DNA of 64,000 nt from Pseudotabrizicola formosa (GCF_002900965.1 NZ_PJOM01000003.1:124001-188000), one strand, 5' to 3'. Counted from the first letter of the stretch, positions 46,440-55,596 are shown. Notes: generated from the sequence alone by a model not told the origin. Numbers and translations: made by a program.

Positions 46440-47810
46440 TCAGGCGGGCGTGATGGTCAGCCAGACACCGCCTTCGGGGCGGAGGGTCAGGATCATCACC
46501 GGAGCTGGCATCTTGCCCGGCACCAGATCAAAGCGGAAGCGGGCAAGCAGGGTGGCAAGGATGATGACAGCCTCTTGCAGGGCGAAATTCGCCCCGATGC
46601 ACACGCGCGGGCCATCACCGAACGGCAGATAGGCATAGCGCTCCGGCGGCTTTGTCCCGTCGAACCGACCGGGATCAAAGCGGTCGGGCTGGTCCCACAG
46701 CGCATGATGGCGGTGCAAGGCATAGATCGGCAGGATCACGGTATCCCCCGGCTGTACCTCGCGCCCGCACAATGTGTCAGAGGCTTGGGCGGTGCGCGAC
46801 AGGAACGCCGCCGGAGGATAGAGGCGCAGCGTTTCATCAATGATGCGCCGGATCAATGGCAGGCCGGCAATGTCGCTGGCGGTTGCGGCACGGTCGCCCA
46901 ACAGGGCCTGTGCCTCTTCGCGCGCGGCCGTTTGAACCGCCGGATCAAAGGCGCACAGATAAAGGGCCCAGGACAGGGTGAGCGCCGTCGTTTCATGCCC
47001 CGCCACGATGAAGGTCAGCAGATTGTCCCGCAACTCTGGCGTGGTCATCTTGCGGCCCGATTTCGGGTCTTCGCCGGCCAGCAGAAGGTCGAGCAGATCC
47101 GGCACCCCGCCATTTCCCTCGGACCGACGGCGTTGGATCGAGGTGTCGGCCACCCGCTTCATCTGACGCATCGCACTGCCAGAAACTATCCGCCCCGGTC
47201 GTGGCACCCAGGCCGGGGCACCGATGATGTCAAGCAACGACACGCGGGCGGTCTGAGCCATGTAATCCTCGATGGCCCGGTGCACCGACGCACGGTCAAA
47301 CCCTTCGCCATCGGAAAAGGTCACATCCGAAATCACCTCAAAGGTTGCGGTCACCATTTCGTCATAACAATTGACGGCACGGCCCGCACCCCTGCCGATG
47401 CGATCCGAGGCCCTCTCGGCGGCGGTTGTCATCACAGGGGCAAGGGCGGCCACGTTGCGATGTGAAAACACCGGTGCGGCCGTCCGCCGTTGCCAGAGCC
47501 AGTCTTGCCCTTCCGCCACGAACAGGCTGTCACCAATGGCCGGCTCCAGGATAAGCTTGGTCACCACAGATTTGGGGTAATTCTCTACATTGTCCCGCAA
47601 AATATGGCGCAAAGCATCTGGGTCCATCACCATATGCCAGCGTTTTCCGGTCCGTCCGGACAGGATTGGCGCATGGGTGGCAATCTCGGGGATAAGTTCC
47701 AGAACATTGCGCCGCCCGGCGGCAAGCGAGCCGAACACACCCAAGGGACGTGTCGCCAAAGGTACCCTGACCGGGGTCTGCGTGGTCGCATTGGGGCGTT
47801 GATCTGTCAT
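46440..47810 (-). CDS. Cytochrome P450
   Basis: A 456-residue heme monooxygenase. Signatures are the oxygen-activating I-helix AGHETTA, the K-helix ExxR in IIDETLRLYPPAAF, the meander RFDPGRFDG and the heme loop FGDGPRVCIGANFALQE with the axial Cys near residue 403. Its length and the VFSHRNVAALAPV region resemble the bacterial CYP1xx/CYP102-related soluble type. No ferredoxin or reductase gene is adjacent, so its redox partner and substrate are unknown. The start has GGAG six bases upstream; the longer open frame covers the divergent lipoprotein gene's leader and was not used. Confidence 0.93.
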   Translation of the reverse strand: MTDQRPNATTQTPVRVPLATRPLGVFGSLAAGRRNVLELIPEIATHAPILSGRTGKRWHMVMDPDALRHILRDNVENYPKSVVTKLILEPAIGDSLFVAEGQDWLWQRRTAAPVFSHRNVAALAPVMTTAAERASDRIGRGAGRAVNCYDEMVTATFEVISDVTFSDGEGFDRASVHRAIEDYMAQTARVSLLDIIGAPAWVPRPGRIVSGSAMRQMKRVADTSIQRRRSEGNGGVPDLLDLLLAGEDPKSGRKMTTPELRDNLLTFIVAGHETTALTLSWALYLCAFDPAVQTAAREEAQALLGDRAATASDIAGLPLIRRIIDETLRLYPPAAFLSRTAQASDTLCGREVQPGDTVILPIYALHRHHALWDQPDRFDPGRFDGTKPPERYAYLPFGDGPRVCIGANFALQEAVIILATLLARFRFDLVPGKMPAPVMILTLRPEGGVWLTITPA

Positions 47811-47931
47811 GCTGGCTCCGAAGGCTGTCTGTGATATAGGACGGTGCCGGCGTTTTGCATCGGTACAGCCCGCCTTGCGCGACCTCTCGCCACGGGATAT
47901 TCGGACTGAGCCCTTTGCAAGGAAACCGCCC

Positions 47932-48591
47932 ATGACCCGCACCCGCCTGATCGGACTTGGACTTTGTCTGACCCTGCTGCTTGGCTGTGCCCGAAACGAT
48001 CTGGCCGAACCGCCGGTGCCATTGGGTAACTTTGCCCTCGGCCTGAACATCGTGGTGACCGACAAGACCCAAAAGGTTCCGATCTCGCGCGATGCCAGCG
48101 GAGCGGAATGGGAGGCTGCAATGAAAAAGGCCGTCGAAGACCGCTTTGGCCGGTATCAGGGCACCAAGCTGTACAACATTGGCATTTCGGTTGATGGTTA
48201 TGCGCTCGCCCCTCCCGGCATACCGGTCGTCGCGGCACCGAAGTCGATTTTGGTTGTCACCGCCAATGTCTGGGATGATGCGGCCCGTCTGAAGCTGAAT
48301 GCCGAAGGCAAGCAGATCACCGTGTTTGAGAGCCTGTCGGGAGAGACGGTGATCGGCACCGGGCTGACGCGCAACAAGCAAGAGCAGATGGATGCGCTTG
48401 CCTATAACGCCGTCAAGCGGGTTGAGGAGTGGTTCTTGCAGAACCCGGAGTGGTTCGGCCTGCCGTCGGATACGGCGCGGGCTGCCACAGACGGGGTCTC
48501 AGCTGTCTCTGCCCCGGTTCCAGCACCGCTGTCTGCCGCTGGGCAGCCGGCGGTGCGTGGGCCGGTGCCTGCGCCGTCTTCCGCACCCTGA
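47932..48591 (+). CDS. Hypothetical lipoprotein
   Basis: A 219-residue predicted lipoprotein: short signal peptide and lipobox LLGC, then a mixed alpha/beta domain (about 25-190) and a Pro/Ala/Val-rich tail of about 35 residues of low complexity (repeated PVPAP). AAGGA eight bases before the ATG supports the start. It is divergent from the P450 gene and upstream of tuf, which has its own promoter candidate. No family was recognised; the tail may span toward peptidoglycan. Confidence 0.75.
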   Translation: MTRTRLIGLGLCLTLLLGCARNDLAEPPVPLGNFALGLNIVVTDKTQKVPISRDASGAEWEAAMKKAVEDRFGRYQGTKLYNIGISVDGYALAPPGIPVVAAPKSILVVTANVWDDAARLKLNAEGKQITVFESLSGETVIGTGLTRNKQEQMDALAYNAVKRVEEWFLQNPEWFGLPSDTARAATDGVSAVSAPVPAPLSAAGQPAVRGPVPAPSSAP

Positions 48592-48615
48592 CCCTTGGGA
48601 ACTGCCGACAAAGGC

Positions 48616-48644
48616 TTGATTTCCCCCCGGGAACAGCTTACTTC
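48616..48644 (+). promoter_or_regulatory. Candidate promoter of tuf
   Basis: TTGATT (48616-48621), a 17-base spacer and TACTTC (48639-48644) form a plausible housekeeping promoter. A GC-rich stretch follows, as in stringently controlled promoters. A 6-bp hairpin (48649-48654 with 48658-48663) would sit at the 5' end of the transcript. Confidence 0.5.
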
Positions 48645-48712
48645 GCCGCCCGTGTAGCACGGGGCTCTGAACGCATCTTGCGCGAGCCCCCCGAATTCAA
48701 GGGCGCTGGCGA

Positions 48713-49888
48713 ATGGCAAAGGCAAAGTTTGAACGGAACAAACCGCACGTCAACATTGGCACGATTGGCCACGTTGACCACGGCAAGACGACGCTGACGG
48801 CGGCGATCACGAAGTATTATGGCGAATTCCGCGCCTATGACCAGATTGACGGTGCGCCGGAAGAGCGGGCCCGTGGGATCACGATTTCGACCGCGCATGT
48901 TGAATATGAAACCCCGAACCGTCACTACGCCCACGTCGACTGCCCCGGCCACGCTGACTATGTGAAGAACATGATCACCGGTGCGGCGCAGATGGACGGT
49001 GCCATTCTGGTCTGCGCGGCCTCGGACGGCCCGATGCCGCAGACGCGCGAGCACATCCTGCTCGGCCGTCAGGTCGGCATTCCCTACATGGTCTGCTACA
49101 TGAACAAGGTTGACCTTGTGGATGACGAAGAGCTGATCGAGCTGGTGGAAATGGAAATCCGCGAGCTGTTCTCGTCCTACGAATACCCGGGCGACGACAT
49201 TCCGATCATCAAGGGCTCGGCCCATCAGGCGATGATCGGTGAGCGCAAGGACATCGGCGAAGATTCGATCCACGCCCTGATGAAGGCCGTTGACGAGTAT
49301 ATCCCGACCCCGGCGCGTGCGGTTGACCAGCCGTTCCTGATGCCGATCGAAGACGTGTTCTCGATCTCGGGCCGCGGCACGGTTGTGACCGGTCGTGTGG
49401 AGCGTGGCGTGATCAACGTTGGCGACGAAGTGGAAATCGTCGGCATCCGCGACACCAAGAAGTCGGTCTGCACCGGCGTGGAAATGTTCCGCAAGCTCTT
49501 GGATCGTGGTGAGGCTGGCGACAACGTCGGCGTTCTGCTGCGCGGCATCGACCGTGAAGGCGTGGAACGTGGCCAGGTGCTGTGCAAGCCGAAGTCGGTG
49601 AACCCGCACACCAAGTTCGAAGCCGAGGCCTATATCCTGACCAAGGAAGAAGGCGGCCGTCACACGCCGTTCTTTGCGAACTACCGTCCGCAGTTCTACT
49701 TCCGCACCACCGACGTGACCGGCATGGTTCAGCTGCCCGAAGGCACCGAGATGGTGATGCCGGGCGACAACCTGAAGTTCAACGTCGAACTGATCGCCCC
49801 GATCGCGATGGAAGAAAAACTGCGCTTCGCCATCCGCGAAGGCGGCCGCACCGTCGGCGCAGGCGTGGTGTCGAAAATCATCGCCTGA
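48713..49888 (+). CDS. tuf: Elongation factor Tu
   Basis: GTPase that delivers aminoacyl-tRNA to the ribosome. The 391-residue protein has all GTP-binding motifs: GHVDHGKT (19-26), the switch-I RGITI, DCPGH and NKVD, then domain II and III with [38 protein letters not shown] and the family C-terminus. Rhodobacterales usually carry two copies, one here before tRNA-Trp and one in the rpsL-fusA cluster, which would lie beyond the window's right edge. A strong terminator follows. Confidence 0.99.
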   Translation: MAKAKFERNKPHVNIGTIGHVDHGKTTLTAAITKYYGEFRAYDQIDGAPEERARGITISTAHVEYETPNRHYAHVDCPGHADYVKNMITGAAQMDGAILVCAASDGPMPQTREHILLGRQVGIPYMVCYMNKVDLVDDEELIELVEMEIRELFSSYEYPGDDIPIIKGSAHQAMIGERKDIGEDSIHALMKAVDEYIPTPARAVDQPFLMPIEDVFSISGRGTVVTGRVERGVINVGDEVEIVGIRDTKKSVCTGVEMFRKLLDRGEAGDNVGVLLRGIDREGVERGQVLCKPKSVNPHTKFEAEAYILTKEEGGRHTPFFANYRPQFYFRTTDVTGMVQLPEGTEMVMPGDNLKFNVELIAPIAMEEKLRFAIREGGRTVGAGVVSKIIA

Positions 49889-49911
49889 TCTGCTACGCCG
49901 GCGTAAGAGCC

Positions 49912-49942
49912 AAAGGGCGCGCGGGGATCCGCGCGCCCTTTT
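49912..49942 (+). terminator. Rho-independent terminator of tuf
   Basis: A 13-bp perfect stem (49912-49924 with 49929-49941), loop GGAT, ending in a short T run. It lies about 24 bases past the tuf stop codon. Confidence 0.9.
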
Positions 49943-49965
49943 CCATTGCCTGAAAGGCCAAGCCG

Positions 49966-50487
49966 ATGACGACCTGTATTCTTTGTACCGCGCCCGATGC
50001 CAGCCCGGTGTCCCTCACCCCCGGTCAGGATGTTGCGGTCCTGTGCCTGACATGCGCGGCTGGCCTGGCCGGGGATATTACGCCGGGCCCGCGCTGGCGT
50101 TGCCTTGGCGATGCCGTCTGGTCCGAGGATGCAGCCACACAGATTGCGGCCTATCGCATGTTGAAAGCCCTGCCCGCAGAGCCTTGGGCGGCAGAGCTGC
50201 TGGAGACCGTGTATCTCGACCCCGACGTACTGGCCCGTGCCCAGGCGGGGCAGGGGGCGGCGGTCGCGGGGGTAGAGCATCGTGACAGCAACGGGGTTCT
50301 GCTGGCGGCCGGTGATACGGTCGTGCTGACCAAGGATCTGCCGGTCAAAGGGTCTTCGATGGTGGCCAAGCGCGGTACGGCGGTGCGGGGCATCCGGCTG
50401 GTGCAGGACAATGCAGGCCAGATCGAAGGCAAGGTCAATGGCCAGACAATCGTGATCCTGTGCCAGTTCGTGAAGAAATCGGCCTGA
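49966..50487 (+). CDS. PhnA/YjdM-type zinc-ribbon protein
   Basis: A 173-residue protein. The N-terminal zinc ribbon has Cys4-Cys7 and Cys27-Cys30; a middle helical part of about 70 residues is family-variable; the C-terminal PhnA domain is typical (AAGDTVVLTKDLPVKGSSMVAKRGT, GKVNGQTIVILCQFVKK). Despite the name, the family is not required for phosphonate use in most bacteria and its role is unclear. It lies between tuf and an acetyltransferase gene, both on the same strand, but after a strong terminator. Confidence 0.88.
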   Translation: MTTCILCTAPDASPVSLTPGQDVAVLCLTCAAGLAGDITPGPRWRCLGDAVWSEDAATQIAAYRMLKALPAEPWAAELLETVYLDPDVLARAQAGQGAAVAGVEHRDSNGVLLAAGDTVVLTKDLPVKGSSMVAKRGTAVRGIRLVQDNAGQIEGKVNGQTIVILCQFVKKSA

Positions 50488-50621
50488 TCCGCCAAGGTGC
50501 CGTCCGGCCAGACTGGCCAGTCGGAACCCGATGTGATACCGCTGAAGCAACCGAGGGAGGATGACATGGACCAGACCGCCTGAACCGTTTCACGCAACTG
50601 TTCACGCTGAAAGGGCACCCC

Positions 50622-51272
50622 ATGCCATTCCTGAATCCACACGCCACGCATCCGCTGGTGTTTCCAGACGGCCGCATCCATCCCGATATGGTGCATCTGA
50701 ACCGGGTGATTGATCACCCCAACATGCAGATCGGTGACCATAGTTACGCCAATGATTTCAACCCGCCGCAGGACTGGGCGGCGCATCTGGCCCCCTACCT
50801 TTACCCCGGCGCGCCAGAGCGGCTGATCATCGGGCGGTTTTGCCAAATCGCCCATGGTGCGCGATTCATCACCGCGTCGGCCAATCACGCCATGGACGGT
50901 TTCACCACCTATCCGTTCGGCGTGTTTGACCGGGATACGCTCGCCGATTACCGCGACAGTTTCAGCAACCTGCCCGATACGGTCATCGGCCATGATGTCT
51001 GGATCGGGCACGGTGCGCTGATTCTGCCGGGGGTGACTCTGGGCAATGGGGTGATCGTCGGGGCCGGGACGGTGGTGGCGCACGACATGCCCGACTATGC
51101 CATCGTTGCCGGAAATCCGGCGCGTGTGCTGCGCTTTCGCTTTGCGCCGCAGGTCATTGCCCGGCTGATTACTCTGGCATGGTGGGATCAGCCGCTGGAC
51201 CGCATCCGCAGGGCGCTGCCTGCGCTGACCGGAGCTGACATCGGCGCGCTGGAAACCGCGTTTGCCTCTTGA
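50622..51272 (+). CDS. CatB-related O-acetyltransferase (left-handed beta-helix)
   Basis: A 216-residue hexapeptide-repeat acetyltransferase of the xenobiotic/Vat family. Motifs: IGDHSYANDF, LIIGRFCQIAHGARFITASANHAMDGFTTYPF with the catalytic His in NHAMDG, and GHDVWIGHGALILPGVTLGNGVIVGAGTVVAHDMPDYAIVAGNPARVLR. Relatives inactivate chloramphenicol or streptogramins or acetylate sugars; no drug substrate can be inferred. AAAGGG about seven bases before the ATG supports the start. A five-codon open frame (MDQTA) with a good ribosome site precedes it at 50566-50583. Confidence 0.9.
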   Translation: MPFLNPHATHPLVFPDGRIHPDMVHLNRVIDHPNMQIGDHSYANDFNPPQDWAAHLAPYLYPGAPERLIIGRFCQIAHGARFITASANHAMDGFTTYPFGVFDRDTLADYRDSFSNLPDTVIGHDVWIGHGALILPGVTLGNGVIVGAGTVVAHDMPDYAIVAGNPARVLRFRFAPQVIARLITLAWWDQPLDRIRRALPALTGADIGALETAFAS

Positions 51273-51297
51273 CGGGCGCGGGCCTCTGCCGTAACCC
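51269..51297 (+). promoter_or_regulatory. Candidate promoter of tRNA-Trp
   Basis: TTGACG (51269-51274), a 17-base spacer and TAACCC (51292-51297) lie 12 bp before the tRNA, overlapping the end of the acetyltransferase gene. The -10 match is weak. Confidence 0.4.
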
Positions 51298-51309
51298 ACC
51301 CGGCAAGGT

Positions 51310-51385
51310 AGGGGTATAGCTCAGTTGGTAGAGCGACGGTCTCCAAAACCGTAGGTCGCGGGTTCAAGCCCTGCTGCCCCTGCCA
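51310..51385 (+). tRNA. tRNA-Trp (anticodon CCA)
   Basis: A complete cloverleaf with encoded CCA: acceptor AGGGGTA/TGCCCCT, anticodon stem CGGT/ACCG with loop CTCCAAA, T arm GCGGG/CCTGC, discriminator G. It normally precedes secE in this order; here one extra gene separates them. Confidence 0.97.
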
Positions 51386-51570
51386 ATATAATGTTTTAGT
51401 GTCTCTCGTGGCCCGCCATCGACGGTGGTGCTTCTCTGCGTCGGCTCAGAGTCTTTGTCCGGTTGGCGTCGCGATGGTTTGGATTAACCAATCTTAAGAT
51501 CAGTGATTTACATAAACTCGAATGCAAAATAATTCTGCCGCAAATTGTTGTGTGTAAGAAGGACATTGCC

Positions 51571-52509
51571 ATGTCTCGCTTGATTATCCCCCTCTGCGGC
51601 CTCGTCTCTGCTGCGTTCCTTGGCGCTGCGCCGCTTTCAGCTGCAACATTGACCGCGGATGAAGTCCTCAATCAGTTCAACCTTGTGGTCTTTGGTGACC
51701 ACAGCCTCAATTCGCAGGTTCACGGCCGTGCCTTTGTCGGCGGTGACCTGGTTGGTGGGTCTGGTTCAATGACGACCACCAATTATGTGCTGCCGCCTTC
51801 GGGCTTTGCCGATGTGACGGTGGCGGGTGATGTGCGCTCGGGCGACGTCAACACCAAGGGCGGGGCTTCGGTGCAAATCGGCGGCGCTATTGTCGGGCCG
51901 GGCAAGGTAAACAATGCAGGTTCTGTGCAAACTGGCGTCGCGGGCCTGGGCACTGTTGCGGCAGAGTTAGAGGCGACACTCAAGCAGGCGTCGCAGGACA
52001 TCCGCGATCAGGCTGCCAACGCTGCACTTTCTGCCTTCAATGGCACCCAAGGTTGGCAGGTCGTCGGCCTGACCGGCGAGCAGACCGTTGTGTCGATTGC
52101 GGCCGAGGCTCTTGATCGCAATGAATTGAACATCACCCTGAACGGTGCCTTGTCGATCCTGATCAACGTGTCCGGGACATCGATCAATCTGTCAAAGACC
52201 TTCAACACGCTTGAAAGCATAGGCGCAAACGTGATCTGGAATTTCCACGAGGCAACGTCGCTGACCATCGGAAACCGCTGGGTCGGATCGGTGCTTGCGC
52301 CGCTTGCCACAGTGACGAATGGCAACAACATCCATGGGACGCTGGTTGCCGCCGCGTTCAATCAGGGTGGTCAGGTTCACCAGCAAGCCTGGGAGGGAGA
52401 GCTTCCCGGGGGTGATATCCCGGCGGCAGTTCCTCTGCCTGCCGCAGGCTGGTTGATGCTGGCGAGTCTTGGCGCATTGCCAGGGCTGCGCCGCCGTCGC
52501 ACGGTCTGA
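51571..52509 (+). CDS. Choice-of-anchor A protein with VPLPA-CTERM sorting signal
   Basis: A 312-residue surface or extracellular protein. It has a signal peptide (to about residue 28, PLSAATL), then a choice-of-anchor A domain (about 30-280: LNQFNLVVFGDHSLNSQVHGRAFVGGDL, ANVIWNFHEATSLTIGNRWVGSVLAP, NGNNIHGTLVAAAFNQGGQVH) and a C-terminal sorting tail: VPLPA at 287-291, a hydrophobic helix and RRRR. The tail is of the VPLPA-CTERM type handled by exosortase (XrtD), not seen in the window. AAGGA eight bases upstream marks the start. The upstream DNA is AT-rich, unlike its neighbours, and the gene splits the usual tRNA-Trp/secE pair. Confidence 0.9.
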   Translation: MSRLIIPLCGLVSAAFLGAAPLSAATLTADEVLNQFNLVVFGDHSLNSQVHGRAFVGGDLVGGSGSMTTTNYVLPPSGFADVTVAGDVRSGDVNTKGGASVQIGGAIVGPGKVNNAGSVQTGVAGLGTVAAELEATLKQASQDIRDQAANAALSAFNGTQGWQVVGLTGEQTVVSIAAEALDRNELNITLNGALSILINVSGTSINLSKTFNTLESIGANVIWNFHEATSLTIGNRWVGSVLAPLATVTNGNNIHGTLVAAAFNQGGQVHQQAWEGELPGGDIPAAVPLPAAGWLMLASLGALPGLRRRRTV

Positions 52510-52672
52510 CCAGACGCCCCGTGATCCGGTCGGTCGCGCCCAAGGTCGCGGCCGCCTTTCTGTTATTATGGGGGGCGCCCGTCCTCATCTGCCCGGGCCT
52601 GGGCGGTTCCGGCTTGAATTCAGTCGGCCAAGCGCGTATCTGACCCCAGACCCAAATTTGACCGGACAGCAC

Positions 52673-52867
52673 ATGGCAAAGACCAATCCCCTTCAGTTTG
52701 TTCAGCAAGTGCGCGGCGAAGTGGCCAAGGTGGTCTGGCCCACCCGGCGTGAAGTGGTGCTGACCACGATCATGGTTTTCATCATGGCTGCCCTGACGGC
52801 TACTTTCTTCAGCCTTGTTGACCTCGGTATCCGGACTGCTCTGGCAGCGGTTCTGACATCGTTCTGA
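52673..52867 (+). CDS. secE: Preprotein translocase subunit SecE
   Basis: A 64-residue single-membrane-span subunit that clamps SecY in the Sec translocon. The amphipathic helix and conserved VRGEVAKVVWPTRREV precede one membrane helix (TTIMVFIMAALTATFFSLVDLGI). The start was set at the ATG for MAKTNPLQ; the frame is open far upstream inside the preceding gene's 3' end, which is not coding in this frame. An intrinsic terminator follows before nusG. Confidence 0.97.
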   Translation: MAKTNPLQFVQQVRGEVAKVVWPTRREVVLTTIMVFIMAALTATFFSLVDLGIRTALAAVLTSF

Positions 52868-52941
52868 CAGTCGCAGATCGCGTTACCCCTTGAATTCCAA
52901 GGTCGGGAGCGGTATTCGGCCCCCAGTTCAGGGGCAGTCTG

Positions 52942-52974
52942 GCGCGCAATGATTCGTGTTGCGCGCTGTTTTTT
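52942..52974 (+). terminator. Rho-independent terminator or attenuator between secE and nusG
   Basis: GCGCGCAA (52942-52949) pairs with TTGCGCGC (52959-52966), followed by TG and six T. It lies 75 bp past the secE stop and 93 bp before nusG, so nusG expression must come from read-through or its own promoter. Confidence 0.85.
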
Positions 52975-53066
52975 GTTCCGGAAAGCGGCGCGCGTTTCCA
53001 CGTAAGTCGTTCAAAATGCAAGAATTTCGGGTGCCCCGGCGCTCGGGCAGACAGGGTGAAGCAGGC

Positions 53067-53600
53067 ATGGCCAAGCGGTGGTACTCGGTAAGTGTTCTCT
53101 CGAATTTCGAGAAGAAAGTTGCCGAACAAATCAAGACGGCCGTGGCTGAAGCGGGTCTGGGCGAAGAGATTGACGAAGTTATGGTCCCCACCGAAGAGGT
53201 GATCGAAGTTCGTCGCGGCAAGAAGGTGACATCGGAGCGCCGCTTCATGCCCGGCTATGTGCTGGTGCGCATGGAAATGACGAACAAGGGGTACCACCTG
53301 ATTTCCTCGATCAATCGGGTGACGGGCTTCCTGGGTCCGCAGGGCAAGCCAATGCCGATGCGGGATTCGGAGGTCAACCAGATCCTGAACCGTGTCGAAG
53401 AGGGGGAGGCCGCACCGCGCAACCTTATCCGCTTTGATGTGGGCGAGAAGGTCAAGGTCACGGACGGGCCGTTTGAGGGCTTTGACGGGATGGTCGAGGA
53501 CGTGGATGAAGAGCACAGCCGCCTCAAGGTGTCGGTGTCGATCTTTGGCCGTGCGACCCCCGTCGAATTGGAATTCACTCAGGTCACCAAGGGGATCTGA
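53067..53600 (+). CDS. nusG: Transcription termination/antitermination factor NusG
   Basis: Binds RNA polymerase and joins it to Rho or the ribosome. The 177-residue protein has the NGN domain (KRWYSVSVLSNFEKKVAEQI, RRFMPGYVLVRMEM, INRVTGFLG) and a C-terminal KOW domain (VGEKVKVTDGPFEGFDGMVEDVDEEHSRLKVSVSIFGR). The start was chosen at MAKRWYS, as in relatives; an ATG 17 codons upstream (MQEFRV...) is in frame. It is followed 96 bp later by rplK. Confidence 0.97.
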   Translation: MAKRWYSVSVLSNFEKKVAEQIKTAVAEAGLGEEIDEVMVPTEEVIEVRRGKKVTSERRFMPGYVLVRMEMTNKGYHLISSINRVTGFLGPQGKPMPMRDSEVNQILNRVEEGEAAPRNLIRFDVGEKVKVTDGPFEGFDGMVEDVDEEHSRLKVSVSIFGRATPVELEFTQVTKGI

Positions 53601-53696
53601 GTGTATCGCGTGGGAGGCGAGCGCTGCGTGCAGTCGCAGTGACGGACCGAACCACTAAACCGCGCAAAACCTGCGCAGTGAATAAGGAGAGGCCAG

Positions 53697-54149
53697 ATGG
53701 CCAAGAAGATTATCGGCAGTCTGAAGCTGCAAGTCAAAGCGGGACAGGCAAACCCCTCCCCGCCAGTCGGTCCGGCGCTGGGTCAGCGCGGGTTGAACAT
53801 CATGGCCTTTGTCAAAGAGTTCAACGCAAAGACCGCCGACATCACCCCCGGCACCCCGACGCCCGTGATCATCACCTATTACCAGGACAAGTCTTTCAGC
53901 CTTGAGCTGAAGACGGCTCCGGCCTCGTTCCTGCTCAAGCAGGCCGCTGGTCTGCCCCCGGTGGGCAAGCGCAACCGTGCCAAGGGCTCGGTCAAGCCGG
54001 GCCATATGGTGGCCGGCAAGGTGAGCGTGGCACAGATCCGCCAGATCGCCGAAACCAAGATGAAAGACCTGAACGCCAATTCGATCGAAGCGGCGATGCA
54101 GATCATTCTTGGCTCTGCCAAGTCCTGCGGCATCGAAGTGAAGGGCTGA
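53697..54149 (+). CDS. rplK: 50S ribosomal protein L11
   Basis: Large-subunit protein of the GTPase-associated stalk base. The 150-residue protein shows the N-terminal [37 protein letters not shown] with the conserved proline switch, and the rRNA-binding C-terminal domain ([38 protein letters not shown]). AAGGAG seven bases before the ATG. First gene of the rplK-rplA pair. Confidence 0.99.
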   Translation: MAKKIIGSLKLQVKAGQANPSPPVGPALGQRGLNIMAFVKEFNAKTADITPGTPTPVIITYYQDKSFSLELKTAPASFLLKQAAGLPPVGKRNRAKGSVKPGHMVAGKVSVAQIRQIAETKMKDLNANSIEAAMQIILGSAKSCGIEVKG

Positions 54150-54154
54150 TCATC

Positions 54155-54850
54155 ATGGCAAAAGTTGCAAAACGTACCGCCGCTGCCCGCGCTCTGTTCG
54201 ATGGAAAGTCCATGGTTTCCGTCGAGGATGCTGTGGCGCTGATCAAGAAAGCCGCCTCGGCCAAGTTTGATGAAACCATCGAAATCGCGATGAACCTTGG
54301 CGTTGACCCGCGTCACGCAGACCAGATGGTCCGCGGTGTGGTCCAGCTGCCGAACGGCACCGGCAAGACCGTGCGCGTTGCGGTGTTCGCCCGCGGTGCC
54401 AAGGCTGATGAAGCCAAGGCTGCTGGCGCAGATATCGTTGGCGCCGAAGACCTGATGGAAACCATCCAGTCCGGCAAGATCGAGTTCGACCGTTGCATTG
54501 CAACACCGGACATGATGCCGATCGTTGGCCGTCTGGGCAAGATCCTCGGCCCGCGCAACCTGATGCCGAACCCGAAAGTGGGCACGGTGACGATGGATGT
54601 GAAAACGGCTGTTGAAGCTGCAAAGGGCGGCGAAGTGCAGTTCAAGGTCGAAAAGGCCGGTGTGATCCATGCCGGCATCGGCAAAGTGTCGTTCGATGAG
54701 GCCAAGCTGGCCGAAAACGTGCGCGCCTTTGTCGATGCGGTGACCAAGGCTCGTCCGACCGGTGCAAAAGGCGCTTACGTCAAGAAAGTGTCGCTGTCTT
54801 CCACCATGGGCCCCGGCGTTGCCGTGGACCTGACCTCGGCTTCGGCCTGA
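54155..54850 (+). CDS. rplA: 50S ribosomal protein L1
   Basis: Forms the L1 stalk that moves deacylated tRNA out of the E site; in many bacteria it also represses its own operon. The 231-residue protein has the expected [48 protein letters not shown] and [21 protein letters not shown] segments. It starts five bases after the rplK stop and is followed by a structured leader for rplJ. Confidence 0.99.
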   Translation: MAKVAKRTAAARALFDGKSMVSVEDAVALIKKAASAKFDETIEIAMNLGVDPRHADQMVRGVVQLPNGTGKTVRVAVFARGAKADEAKAAGADIVGAEDLMETIQSGKIEFDRCIATPDMMPIVGRLGKILGPRNLMPNPKVGTVTMDVKTAVEAAKGGEVQFKVEKAGVIHAGIGKVSFDEAKLAENVRAFVDAVTKARPTGAKGAYVKKVSLSSTMGPGVAVDLTSASA

Positions 54851-55080
54851 GGCACCTGAATTCCCAACCCTTCGGGGAAGGGATGGCCGGGCGGTGACGC
54901 CCGGTCCTGTCCGAGACGGTGGGTGGCCAGATGGCCTTAATCTTCCTGCCTGAGATGGGGAACGAGACGAAAATCACCCTCGGGTGATCTTGGCCTACGG
55001 AACCCTTCGCGGACCCGAATGCCCCAGACCATCGGGGCCAACTTGAGCCGGGGGGAGACCCCCATACTTGGAGTGAAACT
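54851..55080 (+). promoter_or_regulatory. rplJ leader region, probable L10(L12) autoregulatory site
   Basis: The 230-bp gap before rplJ contains several hairpins: a 7-bp stem with GTGA tetraloop (54887-54893 with 54898-54904), GCCCC/GGGGC (55021-55025 with 55034-55038) and GGGGG/CCCCC (55051-55055 with 55059-55063) close to the ribosome site. In other bacteria the L10-L12 complex binds such a leader and blocks translation; assignment here rests on position and structure only. Confidence 0.55.
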
Positions 55081-55596
55081 GTGGATAGAGCCCAGAAAGA
55101 GAAAGTGGTCGAGGAACTCGGCCAAATCTTCGAAAGCTCTGGCGTTGTGGTGATTGCTCACTACGCGGGAATGACGGTTGCACAGATGCAGGACCTGCGC
55201 GCAAAAATGCGTGACGTAGGTGGGTCCGTACGCGTTGCCAAGAACAAGCTCGCCAAGATCGCCCTTGAAGGCAAACCCGGTTCTAAAATGGGTGACCTTC
55301 TGACGGGTATGACCGTACTTGCCTATTCGGAAGATCCTGTCGCTGCGGCGAAGGTGACCGAAGCTTATGCCAAGGCGAACGACAAGTTCGTGATCCTTGG
55401 TGGTGCAATGGGCAATGACGTTCTGGACCAGGCTGGTGTCAAAGCCGTGGCATCCATGCCGTCGCGTGAAGAGCTTATTGCTCAGATCGTGTCGTGCATC
55501 GGTGCTCCGGGCTCGGGCATCGCTGGTGCGATTGGCGCGCCTGCTTCGAACATCGCAAGCATCCTGTCGACCATCGAGGAAAAGGCAGCCGCCTGA
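55081..55596 (+). CDS. rplJ: 50S ribosomal protein L10
   Basis: Base of the ribosomal stalk; its C-terminal helix binds L7/L12 dimers. The 171-residue protein has the typical [33 protein letters not shown] start and a C-terminal helix ending [14 protein letters not shown]. The start codon is GTG, supported by GGAG seven bases upstream and by homology of the first residues (MDRAQKEK). It is followed by rplL after 66 bp. Confidence 0.99.
   Translation: MDRAQKEKVVEELGQIFESSGVVVIAHYAGMTVAQMQDLRAKMRDVGGSVRVAKNKLAKIALEGKPGSKMGDLLTGMTVLAYSEDPVAAAKVTEAYAKANDKFVILGGAMGNDVLDQAGVKAVASMPSREELIAQIVSCIGAPGSGIAGAIGAPASNIASILSTIEEKAAA

Noticed and set aside
51310-52509. Integrated element using tRNA-Trp as attachment site
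   Set aside because: No integrase and no repeated tRNA 3' end was found downstream of the extra gene.
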